Shown: piece after piece, positions 23,388 through 35,770 of the stretch | Layout: each line of letters starts with the position of its first letter | Position numbering within the stretch: the first letter of the stretch is position 1 | Assembly: GCF_004193775.1 (NCBI RefSeq) | Contig: NC_041021.1 | Coordinates: 6,867,001 to 6,931,000, forward strand | Direction of reading: 5' to 3' | DNA: 64,000 bases | From: Glycine soja | Lineage: Eukaryota; Streptophyta; Magnoliopsida; Fabales; Fabaceae | The notes under the pieces: generated by a model | The model's input: the letters and a program-made list of their open reading frames with translations, nothing else | Databases searched by the model: none | Told to the model about the DNA's origin: nothing | Program-made: the position numbers and the translations under genes

Positions 23388-23631
23388 TGTTGGGATTTTG
23401 TGACTCCAACAGAATTTGGTTGAAGGAGTCAAATTAGTTAAATAAAGACATGCTCCTATGCTATTTCTTGGGAGGATTTTATGCATGGTTTAGTTAATTA
23501 GCTTAGTAGATATCTCTCAAGTTTGTTTACATTTCTGTTTTTAATTTGTAGTATAAATATTTGTTGTTTATGCTCAATAAAATCATCAGTTTCCCTTTCA
23601 TCCTCTTGTCTCTTATACTTTAAATCCTACA
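23388..23631 (+). repeat. 3' LTR of Copia element
   Basis: 244 bp, same length as the 5' LTR, with about ten differences, mostly transitions. It is preceded by a purine-rich stretch (AAGGAGGAGATT), the probable polypurine tract, and followed by the AATAC target duplication. Confidence 0.93.
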
Positions 23632-24299
23632 AATACAAAGTATGCAATTTGTACAAGAAAAAAAGAGTCATTTAGTTGATTCACAAAGAAACCATCCATA
23701 TTTAGAAAAACTGCAACTTATTTTACATTCCTTGACGCATAAAAAGACATTTTATCATGGTCTGATGGTAAATAGCTATAACTATTTGAATAAAGTTAAG
23801 GATCTAGATTTTAAAAATCGAAATATTTTTCACGTAATTATTTCAAGAAGGCCACATGAATGAAGACAAATCCTTAACGAAGAATCCCAAACCCCAACGT
23901 TCCTCCACTGCAGCTTGGACCACAACCCCAAACCCCAACGCTCCTCCGTCGCGGCCTAGACAACAACCTAAACCCCAACGCTCCTTTTGCCACACCCCAA
24001 ACCCCAATATCATCAATGTCCATGCCCACTCTAGCCCCAACGAAATTCATACAAAGCCCCAAGGAAAATGCAAGAAGGGGGGGGGGGGGGTTCATACCTT
24101 TTAAGGATGAGAGCATATTGCTGGAGGGTTTCACAGCTTTGATGTTGATGGCAACACGATGGTGATGAGAGCATGATGGTGATGACTACACGACAATGAT
24201 GAGGGGAAGAGATGTTTAAGGATTTAAGCACATGAGCTCGAGTTTTTCAAGTGCGTGAGAGCTAGAGTGTTTCATTTGATCGCCAATTTTAATCTTTAC

Positions 24300-24485
24300 A
24301 TGCATCACGACAACGATTTTAGGTACAACCGTCTTTAAAATTGCCCCATCTATGATGGTTTTACCTAAAATGGTCGTTAATGTGTCCACATATTTACAAA
24401 AATTCCACCAATGATTTTTTAAAGATAGTTTTGGTAGAACCATTGTTGTTCCAACGTCGTAAAAGGCTTATTTTTGGTTGTGTGA
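24300..24485. mobile_element. CACTA-type terminus relic, copy B
   Basis: Equivalent of 1130-1236, with several degenerate GACGGTTTTACC-like subterminal repeats. The terminus has mutated from TAGTAGTG to a TTGTGTG-like form. Confidence 0.35.
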
Positions 24486-24819
24486 TATAGTTTTATTATC
24501 ACAAAATATTTAGACCAATACAATTTTGGATACCTTTAACATTAAAGATACTAAACCAAAAGATACACTCATTGTTAAAGGATACAAGTTAGCCTCAAGT
24601 AGTGTCCCATTAGTATTCCTAAAAAAAAAAAATAGATGCAAAGGATTCCTTATGCTTCAACTGTGGGGAGTCTTATATATGCTTATGTTTGTTTTCATCC
24701 TAACATAGCTTTTTAGTGGGAGTCCTAGGGAGATATATGAGTAATCATGTTAAGCGGCATAAGACAAAAACAAAGAGTGTAATGTGCTATTTGAAGAAAA
24801 CAAAAAATAACTACATGTT

Positions 24820-25130
24820 TCCTCTCCAATTTGGTGAGATGCCTAAATAGTAAAGACTCCATATTAGGATACATTTTTAACTGTGATGATGGAGTTAATG
24901 TCTTGCTTTGAGGCATCAAATCATATGATATGGCTGCTAAATTTTGTCATTGGCTTGTCGGTTGCTACGATCATTAAGTGGCCATTAAATATTTATTGTG
25001 ATAGTAACTCAGTAGTGTTATACTCCAACAACAACAGGAGTTCAACCAAGTCAAAGGTTACTGACAAAAAGTATTTGGTTGTTAAAGAAAGAATTCAGAA
25101 AAATAAAGATGCTTAATGAATATATAGAAA
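24820..25130 (+). pseudogene. Copia RNase H relic, copy B
   Basis: Copy of the 1600-1935 relic: FEASNHMIWLLNFVIGLSVA, a YCDSNSVVLYSNNNRSSTKS stretch and KYLVVKERIQKN. It keeps the NNNRSSTKS segment typical of Copia RNase H better than copy A does. Confidence 0.7.
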
Positions 25131-26487
25131 AAGATAGTGTGTGACAAGTTAATTGTAGTGACTATTAAATTCATATATGTTTAAATGCGGCAACCACTCT
25201 ATTAACCCTAAGTGTGAAAACATCACCTTGAGCAAATATACCACTTGTTTGCCTATATTTTTTAAGTGATTGGTTGATCAGTGCATTGTTAGACTATTGA
25301 TTTTGAAGGGAATATATAACTTGGCAAGTGCAGGTATGTTGGGAATGTGTTGTACATTTGACAGGTGTGATATCTCCAACTATTCCTTGTTTAATGAGCC
25401 AATGATTTGCTTAAATGATTTTGAATATAGTGGACGTTCAACAAATCATTACATGGTTGAGAGTGAAAATTTGAAACTTGGCAACTACTATGAGTTAAGT
25501 GTGGACTATGATATGAATCTATTGAATGGAATTGTGTAGTGAATTGGAGTCCAAGAATTCTATTTGCATCTACTTACTTATGAGTATAATAATTGTATCA
25601 AACCATATTTTTCCAAATACTAGATGACATCAGGAGAATTTGAGCTAAGTAGCACTCACAAGCTTTGGTTGTTGAAAACCGGTGCTAATCTGGAATGAAC
25701 TAGTTTAAATCCTTTTGTGGTCTTCTAGAATTATGTCTTATATTTCAAATTACCTTGGTTTCATCCTAATGTGGATTCTAGTTAAGGTGTATTAAGGTAC
25801 AAGGTAGGCTTTGTATATCTACTATTTCTTATCAATTTCAGATATGTCAAGTTGACTTATTGATTGTAACTATACTACTTATTTTCCTACACCTTGGAAG
25901 TGTCCTAATTTAGTCCTTCCTAAGTGTAAACTTTGTGTATGCTTGAGTGAAGTTAATCATTCTAAACCATAACAAGAGATAGTGCTAAATGGGTTTGTCC
26001 ATATACATTATCTTTAATGTTGTTATGTAGCTTGCACAAGATATATGAATCTACCTTAGTTATTTTATAGAATTAAAGTTTTATGTCTTAGCTACTGAAC
26101 TTAATTAACCTTGTTCCATTACTTTCTTCTACAATTTATAAGAATAATTACATTAAAACATAAAACACGGAATTGGACAACGACATGTTGCTGGGGCAGA
26201 CCTAGACTGAGAAGAGAGGGAGGACCAATCACAAAAAATAAAATACTATTTATATTTATTTATATAAAATCAAAATAATTAAGAGTTCTGATTTTTTTAT
26301 GACATAAACGTCTTTTAACTTAACACTATTTTATTTTATGTTTTGAAATAATTTCAAATAAAAAAGGGATTTGAAGTTTTTTTTTTAAATTAAAATAAAA
26401 TTAAAACCACATAATTATCCTTCAAATTTATTGATTTATGTAAAAGAAGAAATTTTTTTTGAGCAAATGAAATGGTGTTGTAAATTT

Positions 26488-26489
<2 letters not shown>
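25131..26489. other. Spacer, copy B
   Basis: No supported gene. It includes about 210 bp at 25,890-26,105 missing from A but present in C. Near 26,246 the sequence jumps to the equivalent of A 6,845, so B has lost the middle of the ancestral segment. Confidence 0.6.

Positions 26490-26571
<82 letters not shown>
26490..26571. repeat. (TG)n microsatellite, copy B
   Basis: About 40 TG repeats, longer than in A. Immediately after it B continues at the equivalent of A 7,405, so about 190 bp of flank are missing. Confidence 0.95.
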
Positions 26572-26572
<1 letters not shown>

Positions 26573-27737
26573 CAATCAAATCAATGTAGCATATGAAAGG
26601 CGACAACATAAATTTATAATATATAAATCTATTTATTGTGAATGATGTCATTAAATCTCATAAATGCATCTGATTTTTTACTAAAATAAATTTGAATCTT
26701 AATAAATGAGGAATTAATTAAATAATTCATAAAAGTAACATAGAATTGAATAATTATGAAATGCATGACACTTTATAACAGAAATGATGTATTGGTGTGT
26801 AAATAAGGAAAAAATTGAAGGAGAATTTTCATGAACTATCCATAACCGAATAATGAAATTAACAACTTGAATTGAACTTGGTGTTGTCCAATGAGACATC
26901 CATAGCCCATTCTTTCAAACCACCATGTACTTATGACTTAGCTTTTTACTCTTTTGTTTGTCTTCATGCTCAACATTAGAGACATTAAATTAGTTGAGCC
27001 CTTAAGTACCCACTAACACAAACAAGTATTTTCAGTTTCACAATCAAGACAAGTCCATTAGCAAAACAAGTTGAACTTTCCACGCACACAGAAACTACAA
27101 TTTCCACTTAACATGATTTAATAACCACACTTCAACAAAGTAAAAACTCTTTTAATATAAATAACCCATTTAATACCTCTTTTTATTATACTATACCACT
27201 TATCATATTACCACTTCTCTCTCTTCATTTTCTTTTTTTGTTCTGGTGTTGACTAGCATTTATTGGCAATATTCATTTCCAGTACATACATCTTCTAAGC
27301 CATCAACATGAATTCTAAAAACAATGATGCATTGCGTAGAAGATCTTTGATTTTACATGAACTCACAGTTATCCCACGACGACAAATCTCATGAACACAA
27401 ATTGAACTGGTTTATAAATAGAGGCATTGATTAATTGAAGAAATTCATTTAAAATAGATAAATGGAAACCAACATGCTAATTCATAATGCTTCACCCAAA
27501 AAAACACTCCAAGAATTAAAACAATTGTAGAGAACCATCCTTTTATTCCACCATTATGATGATACACTATAACTAATATCAGACTTCAACTTAGACCTAG
27601 AACATAAATAAAACAAAACAATAAAAACAATAAAACCTGATACATTTAGAGAGATCTTTGTTGGGTTCAGTTATTAGTTGTGCCTCTTGCCCCTATTTCA
27701 TCCCTTTCACATCATTCACCACCCACGGATTCCGCAA
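26572..27737. other. AHL 3' flank, copy B
   Basis: Nearly identical to A 7,400-8,554. No coding sequence is supported; the AHL 3' untranslated region is at the right end. Confidence 0.6.
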
Positions 27738-28499
27738 CTAACCATATTGAACCCCAATTGGTTTCCACCCCCCATTGCAATCAATAGGGTTATTGTTATA
27801 ATTATTTTCCCTATCGTTGTTATCGTCATTGCCACCTTTGTTTCCTTCAGGAATATACTTGTACATCTCAGGATTCCAAAAGGTGGAGACCGTTATCTTA
27901 ACATTGTCACCAGCAATGACTTGGCCGCCAATGGCACCACCAATGGCTTGGCCTCCAGAGGTGGAGAGGTGGATTCCAAAGGATGAAGGAGGAGGAAGGG
28001 TGGCTCCAGAGTTAAGGTTGTGGTGGTTGTTGATTAAGTATGAGCCATTGAGGGAAAGCAAGGTGAAGGGCCCATGGAGTGTTAGGGCAGCAGCCCCATG
28101 GAGTGAGTTCTGAAGGGTCACCTTGGTGACTGTGCCAGAGGTGCTAAGGACAGTGAGGTTGACGTGACCTTGGCGAGCAACATCAAGAATGGACTCCATG
28201 ATGTCCCTACCTGGGTCCACATTGATGATGACGATCCTCACAAATGGCTCACTGGGTTGGGCCACAGGGAAGGAAATGATCTTTTGCTTATTCTTGGAGC
28301 CTGGTGGCCTGCCACGTGGCTTCCTAGGATGTGGGGTTGGGAGAAGGAGATTCTCTTGGGGCTGGTTTGTACCAGCAAGTGGTGGTGGATGGTGGGGGCA
28401 TTGAGAGGAGGAGCCGGTGTGGTTGTCCCAAAAGAATGTCGATCTTGAGTCAGAGGAGAAGTTTTGGGAGTGGGAAATTGCAAAGGAATTGTTTGTCAT
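27738..28499 (-). CDS. AHL: AT-hook motif nuclear-localized protein (AHL), copy B, altered C-terminus
   Basis: The product is a 253-residue paralogue of the gene at 8555-9337, with the same single AT-hook (RKPRGRPPGSKNKQK, about residues 59-73) and PPC/DUF296 domain (GRDIMESILDVARQGHVNL, LHGPFTLLSLNGSYL). The start is the conserved ATG at 28499. The main difference is a sixth C in a C-run near 27,768-27,773 where copy A has five. The single-base change shifts the frame after CNGG, replacing the last 16 residues of copy A (starting GNQLGF) with WKPIGVQYG and an early stop. Hook and PPC are intact, so DNA binding and trimer formation should be retained. Other differences include T/P before the hook and V/A and D/N in the PPC. 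TATA box at 28,690-28,696. It may be functional. Confidence 0.9.
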   Translation of the reverse strand: MTNNSFAISHSQNFSSDSRSTFFWDNHTGSSSQCPHHPPPLAGTNQPQENLLLPTPHPRKPRGRPPGSKNKQKIISFPVAQPSEPFVRIVIINVDPGRDIMESILDVARQGHVNLTVLSTSGTVTKVTLQNSLHGAAALTLHGPFTLLSLNGSYLINNHHNLNSGATLPPPSSFGIHLSTSGGQAIGGAIGGQVIAGDNVKITVSTFWNPEMYKYIPEGNKGGNDDNNDRENNYNNNPIDCNGGWKPIGVQYG

Positions 28500-28689
28500 T
28501 GTGACACGGAGGTGTATGGAATGAGAGAAGCACAAAGAAATGTATGGGTGAAATGTTTTATAAGATGTTTAAAGTGGAAAAAAAAAGTAAAATTACTTGG
28601 GCAAGGGAAAGTTATAGTTAGATAGGGCAAGAAGACTTGGTTGTGATGGTGTGATGCTTTGTTTGGTGGGGAGGGGGGGGGGGGGATTA

Positions 28690-28696
28690 ATTTATA
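28690..28696 (-). promoter_or_regulatory. Probable TATA box of AHL copy B
   Basis: CTATAAATTAA on the minus strand about 195 bp upstream of the AHL start, matching copy A. A run of 13 G (28,673-28,685) follows, compared with 17 in A. Confidence 0.6.
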
Positions 28697-28699
28697 GAA

Positions 28700-30324
28700 T
28701 GGTGGTAGCAGGGACTTCCCTAAAGAGTGGATGAGATAATAATCAAGGGGCATTTTGAGAAAGGTTTCAAGTATGGAAAGTGGGCATAGTAGTACGAGGG
28801 ATGTGGTTTTGAAAGTGTGGTTTCTTTTTATTCACAATGCAACAAAAGATTTTAAGTCTTGCAGAATTTTTTTATAAAAAGGCAATATAGTTAAAGGATG
28901 TTATTATTTAATGTATTACTTTTGAATGTATTATTTAATTAGGTCAAAGTTACATAAGACTCATTGATTACTTTCAAGTGTGTTGATCAGTTAGCATGAA
29001 ATTATTCAAACTTAATATGTTGTCTATAGTTCAAATCATGGAAATACTATTATGTAAAATACTTAGAGAAAACGTTTTATTATCTAGAGTGATATTATCC
29101 AAATCAAACAAGATTTCCATTCATGAAAGGTAAAAAGTGGTCTCTAGAAAGAAAAAAGTTAGACTCATTAATTGATTAATAAAATTCAATGAGACACGTT
29201 TTTTTATATGCATTTTATTCAGGAATAAACAAAAAATAAAGATATGTGTCACGAGAAATAGAGTTCAATTAAATTCTCAATATCACGACAATTTTATATG
29301 TATTTTACTCAATTATAAAATGTATGTTAAGATAAATATATTAAAAGTTGTATTAATTAAACTTTTCTACATAAATTATGAAAAAATATATAATGAGAAA
29401 ACAATAGTAAAATAGTTTTATTTAAGTATAGTAAAATAGTTGAGCTCAACAAATAATTATTTTTACTATACATTTATACTTTTTTTGTCTCATTTCTCTA
29501 AAAAAGATTAATAATTAAAATTTACTTTTTCTAATTAGGAATAAGTTATGTTATAAATACATTTGTAACAATAATGACACATCTTAGGAATGTATTTTTT
29601 AAAATATAATTCTTTTAATATATTTATTATTTTAAAATAAATTTTTAGTTGGGTGAAAATCAATTAACACTTATTCACTGATAAAAACAATTCAGTGAAA
29701 CACATATTTTTATGTAAACTTTATATGAATTTTATTCAATGATAAAGTGTATATGAAGAAAAATGTATTCAAAATACATTGTTTAACATTTTCTAATGTA
29801 ATTAAATAAAAAAAGTATATGATAAGATATTATCAGTAAAGTAGTTGAAAATTATTTTTTATTTTTTTCTTCTAGTTTATTTGTAAAATTATTGATACGA
29901 ATAACGACTTAGGATATGTTGAAATTTACAATCAAAGTTATCTAATATAGAAAATCAGAAATCATTGACACATGTGATTCAATACATGTGTCTTTTAATT
30001 AATCAAGGTCTAGGATTCAATCTCTAAATTTGAAATGAAGACTTGATCCCAAATTAGGCCAACTCGGAAGGAGTAGGATTGGTTGGGTGCTAAATAGAAA
30101 CCTCTGATACCTCTTAGTGACACCAAAAAACTCTAATATAGAAATTATGCCATAAATGTACCAATAATAATCTAATGGTTAATTTTATTTACAACTATAT
30201 TTACAAAGCATTAATTCTTTCTAAAATATTATTTGGGTAGGGTTAATTAATTGAGAAATTGAAGTCAATGATAAGAGAGTAGTGTTAGCAACACACTCTA
30301 ACACACTATTTTTTTTTTTTTTAA
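28700..30324. other. AHL upstream intergenic DNA, copy B
   Basis: Collinear with A 9,540-11,175 with small indels and no supported coding sequence. Confidence 0.6.
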
Positions 30325-30692
30325 AAAGAACCTAACCTATTCTTAGTGATAGAGACAAACCAGTATAAAACTCTATGCATCTTATATCCTTGTCATATTC
30401 AGATTTAACTAATAAGGGCTTGAATTTAATTTTTGTTTTTGAAAAAAGTTTTAACAAAGAAGGGTTTTCAACAAGGGCTTGAGTTTAAACAAAGAGTTTT
30501 TGAAAAAAAAAGAACCTAACCTATTCTTAGTGATAGAGACAAACCAGTATAAAACTCTATGCATCTTATATCCTTGTCATATTCAGATTTAACTAATAAG
30601 GGCTTGAATTTAATTTTTGTTTTTGAAAAAAGTTTTAACAAAGAAGGGTTTTCAACAAGGGCTTGAGTTTTAACAAAGAGTTTTTGAAAAGA
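30325..30692. repeat. 184-bp tandem duplication, private to copy B
   Basis: Two nearly identical units with a 184-bp period start at AAAGAACCTAACC (about 30,326 and 30,510). Copy A has the unit once (about 11,177-11,360). Unit edges lie in A-rich runs, which may have served as the recombining sequence. Confidence 0.85.
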
Positions 30693-30737
30693 GGTGGAAT
30701 GGAGTGGAGAAGCGCCCACAGTCATTGTTAATGTTTA

Positions 30738-33700
30738 CTCTTCAAGAGATTTAGGGGAGAAAAGGAAATTATGGGACGATTTTATTGCGAGGGAAAAAAA
30801 GCAACTATGGGGACAATCTATAGTGCGCAGTGGGTGACTTTAGTACCATATGTAACATCCCAATTTTCATAAACTAGATTAAAAAGGATTGTTATTTATA
30901 AATAAATAGAGTTTAAAAAAAATGTTGAGTTTTTATAAATAAATAAATAAGGAGATATAATTATTAATTAAAATAATGATTTGAGAGAAAATAAAAAGGG
31001 TATTTTATTTAATTGTTTGATAGAGAATAAAATAAAGTTTGTTTTTATAAAATAATAAATAAATAAATAGAATAAAGAATAGCTCGCAAATGCCCCTAGC
31101 TATAAATAACAACATGCTAGGTCAATTTTCAGACTGACTCCTCAGCCTCCTCTGCCTCACAATATTGTATCTTCTCTCTTCTCCCAAAACCCTCTCTTTT
31201 TCCCGCAGGCCACCTAACCTGTCTCAGAAAAACGACGATCTCAGACTCGCTCACCGTTGGATCGTCGTGAAATTTGACAACCACGTTTGGAATCCAATTA
31301 CGAGCATTCTCACCATTGGGAATGTCGATATCATGTCTGAGCTAAGAGAAATACCCCTCGCATTGTAGCATTTTCCTTTCCCGCAGAAACCCAGCGCTGT
31401 CTCGGTAAAACTACGATCCCGGTTTCGTTAACCATTGGAGTTTTAAGAAATTTGGATATGTTGTTAGAAATTCAATTTTGCACGCTTTCACCGTTGGGAT
31501 TTGCGAGATAATATTTGTGGAGGGAGAAAAATAAATCGCATGGTGACATTACAAGTTGAGGCTTCAATCCCTTCTTTGTCTCTTTGACATTTAAGAATTC
31601 TATCGGAGCAGCTAGAGGAAAAAAATTGGAGGAATCTCAGAGAACCGCTAGAGATGCTGCTATCGCTGGCTGAAGACACGTGAGTCCGCTTAGAGGTAAG
31701 GGATGAGTTATTCACAATTGGGAATTAGTGAGAACATGTGTAGGGATTCTTAGAGATATCAATTGGAAGAGTTTTGGGGTGTTTTTGCAATTTTCATTTT
31801 ATCCTTATAATTATTACAGTGAATTATATATGTTTGACAGACCAATTGTTGTGGAATTGATATGCTATTGTGTTGAGCGTGAACCCTATAAATCGAGTAC
31901 TTTTTCTAATCAATATGAATTGATGAAATAAAGGAGAAATTTAGAGAGAGATACTGATTTTGTATTTTCTCTTTTTCTTGTTGTTTAGGTTTTTATATAT
32001 ATAATTTAAAAAGTTAATATCATAATTGAAATTGACCAAAGTGTTCATATAATTATTTAGAATTTGTGCATTGAAAGCTTACTTTGTAATTTGTGATTCA
32101 ATATGATGCATGCTAACTTATATATATATAGAGGTTGTTATGTATATTAATAATTTATGTAAATAATATTGTAGAGTGTTATAGTATGATTCCAAAAATT
32201 ATTAAGTGTTGGAGTTTGAGAATATTATGGTTAAATTTTATGAACATGTGTATGTTGTACCTTATGAATATCATTAGGAATATTATGAGATGGTTGATGT
32301 GATGTTATGAGATGTTAAAGTGTGGACATGATATTCGATTGTAAATAAGTGAATGTGTTTAACACTTGATGTTACATTAATTATATCGTGAGCTATGAAT
32401 TATACAATAACCCGACCAGTGTTATCTTGAGAAAAGTGTAAATGCGCAGTGTTAAAGAGAAAGTGTAGGTTTCCTATTTAGGAACCAGGGTTAAAGAGAA
32501 ATTGTAGGTTCCTATTTAGGAACCAGTGTTAAATTGTAGCGCAATATGTTGTACGTGTTTAAGACACGCGTGTGAGGTCGAGGGTATTGTATAATTCACT
32601 AGCAGTGTCTGTGTGCTAAAATGATTTTAGGGGTTGTACCTGAATCAGGAGGGAGAGGCCCTGACAGACTCTTCGGAGTGTAGGCCTTGGGGGTCATCGG
32701 GTTTGAGTGCTCCTTTAAGCCTATGCTGATCCCATATGGTTGGAGCATTCTCGCAAAACATCGTGACCCCAGGGTGGTTTTTCACTGACATGGTACCACA
32801 TTGCATGTAGGCTTGAGTCTTAGCATAATTGTCTCATGCGCTTGCTAATTATTTATTATGAAATTGAGGTGTTATTATGTCTTGATCAGAGCGTGTGATT
32901 CTTGTGTAATGTGATTGATGATTGAAAAGTGTGATTGATGGATGAAAAGTGAACTTTGAATGACAAAGTGGTGGAATTACGTGAATTACATGTAAGTAAG
33001 TTTTATTTGGTTTATATGATATGTATATCTAGTTGTCTTGTTTCTCTATTAGTTAGGATGTGATAACTCACTCCCAGTTTGTTGTTTGTGTTTGGATCCT
33101 GTGATGATCTTGAACTTTGTGTTCAGGGGACCAGATGACTAGGTGAACTGCTTTAAGGAATATTGTGCTGAAGGACGTCGGGACACAACGCTCTGATAAA
33201 ATGTGACATTGGGATATAAGTTTTTATGTTAATTTTATGATGTTAGTCTATTTTATTTCACCTCACTGATTTAACAAAATATTTTTTGTAAATTTGACGG
33301 CCTTATTTTAAGCCGAATATATTTTTAATGAGTTTATTTGGTAATTGAAATGAATGTGAACCTTTTACCCATTTGATTTTTGTTTACCAATATATTTTAT
33401 TTATTTATATATATGTCGGGGTAGAGGGTGTCACACCATAAGGTGCTTGGAGGTACGGAGTGGTGTAAGCAGACTAAGAGTGGGCAAATATAGGGAAATA
33501 GATTAATTTAATCCTTTTCTAGAAACAATGGAATTTATAGCTATTCCTATCATTGGTAGGACATTCACCTGGTATAGGGCGGGAGGTTAATTATGCCAAA
33601 ATCCAGTTGGATAGAATGGTTGTCTCTATGGATTGGCTTGATCCATAGCCAAACTCAATTAATTTGTTCTAAATTGAGATATCTTGGACCTTTGTCCCTT

Positions 33701-33895
33701 GATCTTGAAGCACAAGGTGATCTATTGGGGGCCTCAACCATTTAGGGTACTCAATACATGGTTAAAGGAAGATGAATTCAACATGTTTGTAAGACAGGTG
33801 TTTGTCTTTAGAAGTACATGGATGGAAGGCATATGAAGTGAAGGAGAAGTTAAAGACTTTGAAATCAATTGTAAAACCAACCCAAACCGTTTTCT
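30738..33895 (+). pseudogene. LINE endonuclease relic, copy B, split by an LTR element
   Basis: Equivalent of 11412-11970. The left part ends at 30,850 in GGTGACTTTAGTACCATA and the right part resumes at 33,436. MEFIAIPIIGRTFTWYR lies near 33,530 and the PFRVL segment follows downstream, both in broken frames. The intervening 2.6 kb is an LTR-like insertion. Confidence 0.6.
30851..33435 (+). mobile_element. Probable solo LTR (Gypsy-like), copy B
   Basis: The 2585-bp insertion starts TGTAACATCC, ends GGGTGTCACA and has perfect 5-bp duplications CCATA (30846-30850, 33436-33440). The empty site is intact in copy A near 11,516. A TATA box (CTATAAATA) lies near 31,100. Blocks shared with the A and C relatives include TCCCGCAG, CACCGTTGGGA and CCCATATGGTTGGAGCATTC. 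It has no second LTR, primer binding site or pol. Small frames inside are not conserved among the three relatives. Confidence 0.8.
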
Positions 33896-34947
33896 ATTAA
33901 TTTAAATACATAAACAACATAAAAAAATATTTACAAATAGGCAATTTTCATCAATATTCATCAAATAATCAAAAATCTCAACTTCAAAATTCAAAACCTG
34001 AAATGCTCAAACTTTCATTTTTAAACAACATGATTCATTTTAAGGCAAAGCTAAACCCAATCCATAACAACCTGAACATAGAAAAAGAATAAAGCTTCCC
34101 TTACCTTTTCAAACTCAAATGATGACTTTGTGAAGAAGAAGAAGAAGGAAAGGAAGGAACTTTGGGTCCAAGAAAGAAGTTTTCTTCAACTCCACTAGCA
34201 ACTCCACACCATACACACCACTCAAACCGCAAAAGCCAACAACAACCCTAGCAAAACCATGAAAATGAACACTTTTATTAACTTCCAAAAGTCTTCATGA
34301 TTAGCAAATTAGCCATCATACTTAAATAAAGCACTACTACAAGGTCCCTTGAGCAAAGGAATTCAAGGTCTCAAGCTTTCCAATGGAGGGTGGTCTTGCA
34401 GAGGAAGAAGAGAGTGAAATGAGTGTTTTTTTAGTATGGTTTAGATTTACAAGTATTTGTGACTCTCTCACTTCCTTCTAATCACACCCTCTTCCTAAAC
34501 TCACCCACTTCATCCCTATTACTCAAGGCCCACTCATCTCGGCCTAGCCACTCTATGACTTATTATTCACACCTAAAACAAGGATTTGACATACATAATC
34601 ATATTCATATATACAAGCATCACACAACATCAAATCAAAATTACTTAAGTAATTAACAATAGAACTTCAATTAAATTTAATTACTCTTGTAATCTAATTA
34701 AAACACTTAATCAAGCATTATAGAAATTATAGTGTTACAGTGCTTGCCTTCATTTGATATGCTTTGCAGTGTAATATATCACTATGAACAACATATGGTT
34801 TGGGCATGTATGATTGTAATAAATAGAGGAGATTGTAATTAACCTATAGTGGTGTGATCAAGTAGATGCTAAGCTCAATAACAAAAGAGTGTAGTGCGCT
34901 TTTGTGTATATATGCTTGAACATAAATAAATATTGTAGAGAGGAATG
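33896..34947. other. Spacer, copy B
   Basis: Collinear with A 11,971-13,008; no gene recognised. Confidence 0.6.
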
Positions 34948-35770
34948 ATCCATAGTACAAATAGCCATGTGCTTTTTGTCCGTAGTGGAAGCGACCTTGA
35001 AGGGAATATATCATGAAAACTTTCTATTCTATTCTATATTGTCCTTTTCTTAAATTCAAATGTTAGTAATTCAAAATAAAGAGAGACAAATAGAATTTGT
35101 ATTAAACAGAACACGTGCACTTCCCTTTTTCGTCATACTTAATCTTTTTGAGTTTATTGAGACGAGGCATGCTAGTTAACTGAAAGACAGCGTGTTATAC
35201 TCATTTTCATAAGGGTGGATCAGTGGATGCTCTATAGATATAGCATGTTGGATGCTAGATAGAACAGAGCATACTTTCTTCGATTGTGGATGATACTAAA
35301 TATTGTAAATTCCTTTAACATAATGGTCTTGTCCAATTGTAAAAAATTCATTAAAAGATCAGTAATTTATACTTATTATTATACATCAAAGTCCAAGGTG
35401 GATTAGATGAGTGCTCATCCAGACCTAACATTTTTGTCATTTGATTTTCTTCCTTATGCTTTAACTCTTATTTTGGAAAGGTTATTCTAATACATAATAG
35501 ATTGCATAGTAGTGATCTTTTTCTTGTAATTGGTATATCTAGGAAGGAAGCGTTTTATACCAAACTGCACCACCAAACTAATTGGATAATCTCTGGTGAT
35601 CAATTGGGAAACTGATTGATCACCCTCATCTTCGAACTTAATTATTTGGCTTAAATTAAATATCAACAATGAATTGAGTATTGTTTAAGGCAAAGAGCAT
35701 TATTAGACCCGATCAATGGCTAGTAATTGACTTTGGCATGCCGAAAATTAGACCCGATCAATGGCTAGCA
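34948..35770. other. Copy B-specific 0.8 kb
   Basis: Absent from A, where CAAATAGC passes to a few bases and then ATTAGAGCTTTACT. It contains two direct copies of ATTAGACCCGATCAATGGCT about 44 bp apart (35,705 and 35,749). I do not recognise it; it may be an insertion in B or a deletion in A. Confidence 0.5.

Larger units (their letters stand above)
18431..23631 (+). mobile_element. Ty1/Copia retrotransposon, defective, inserted in PILS exon
   Basis: The element starts TGTTGGGATT and ends AAATCCTACA, flanked by perfect 5-bp duplications AATAC (18426-18430 and 23632-23636). Copy A keeps the empty site (GTGAATACATAGTATAC near 490). Two 244-bp LTRs (18431-18674 and 23388-23631) differ at about ten positions by my count, so the insertion is not recent. 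A primer binding site follows the 5' LTR and a purine-rich stretch precedes the 3' LTR. Order is gag, protease, integrase, RT, RNase H, the Copia arrangement. It is dead: gag frameshifts, an integrase core deletion, several stops in RT/RNase H and a nested 972-bp solo LTR. Confidence 0.95.
17646..23646 (-). pseudogene. PILS (PIN-LIKES) pseudogene, copy B, split by a Copia element
   Basis: On the minus strand, exon pieces appear in transporter order. An exon encoding VFTPALVCSILAKTIAF is split: its distal part is 18430-18363 and its start lies near 23646-23632. The next exon, 18254-18130, encodes WFMPLNILLTF...LVLGCCAA and keeps a CTGCAG/GTAATT donor. A further exon, about 17,912-17,650, encodes HIYIWTLVYNIIRIY, a stop, then the loop IFNVNKIDDSTVGRVSEKE. 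PILS carriers have two membrane-helix bundles joined by a variable loop, and this last piece is the helix entering the loop plus loop. The exon expected between the last two (GNLGN segment) is missing. The 5.2-kb Copia insertion, the lost acceptor (AAATAG to AAATTG) and the in-frame stop make this copy non-functional. Confidence 0.75.

Noticed and set aside
26390..26575. Poly-(Thr-His) protein
   Set aside because: Translation of a TG/CA microsatellite.
30851..33435. Protein-coding genes inside the solo LTRs (for example 31165-31368, 31728-31931)
   Set aside because: Frames are short and not kept open in the relatives at 3932-6548 and 43029-45934.
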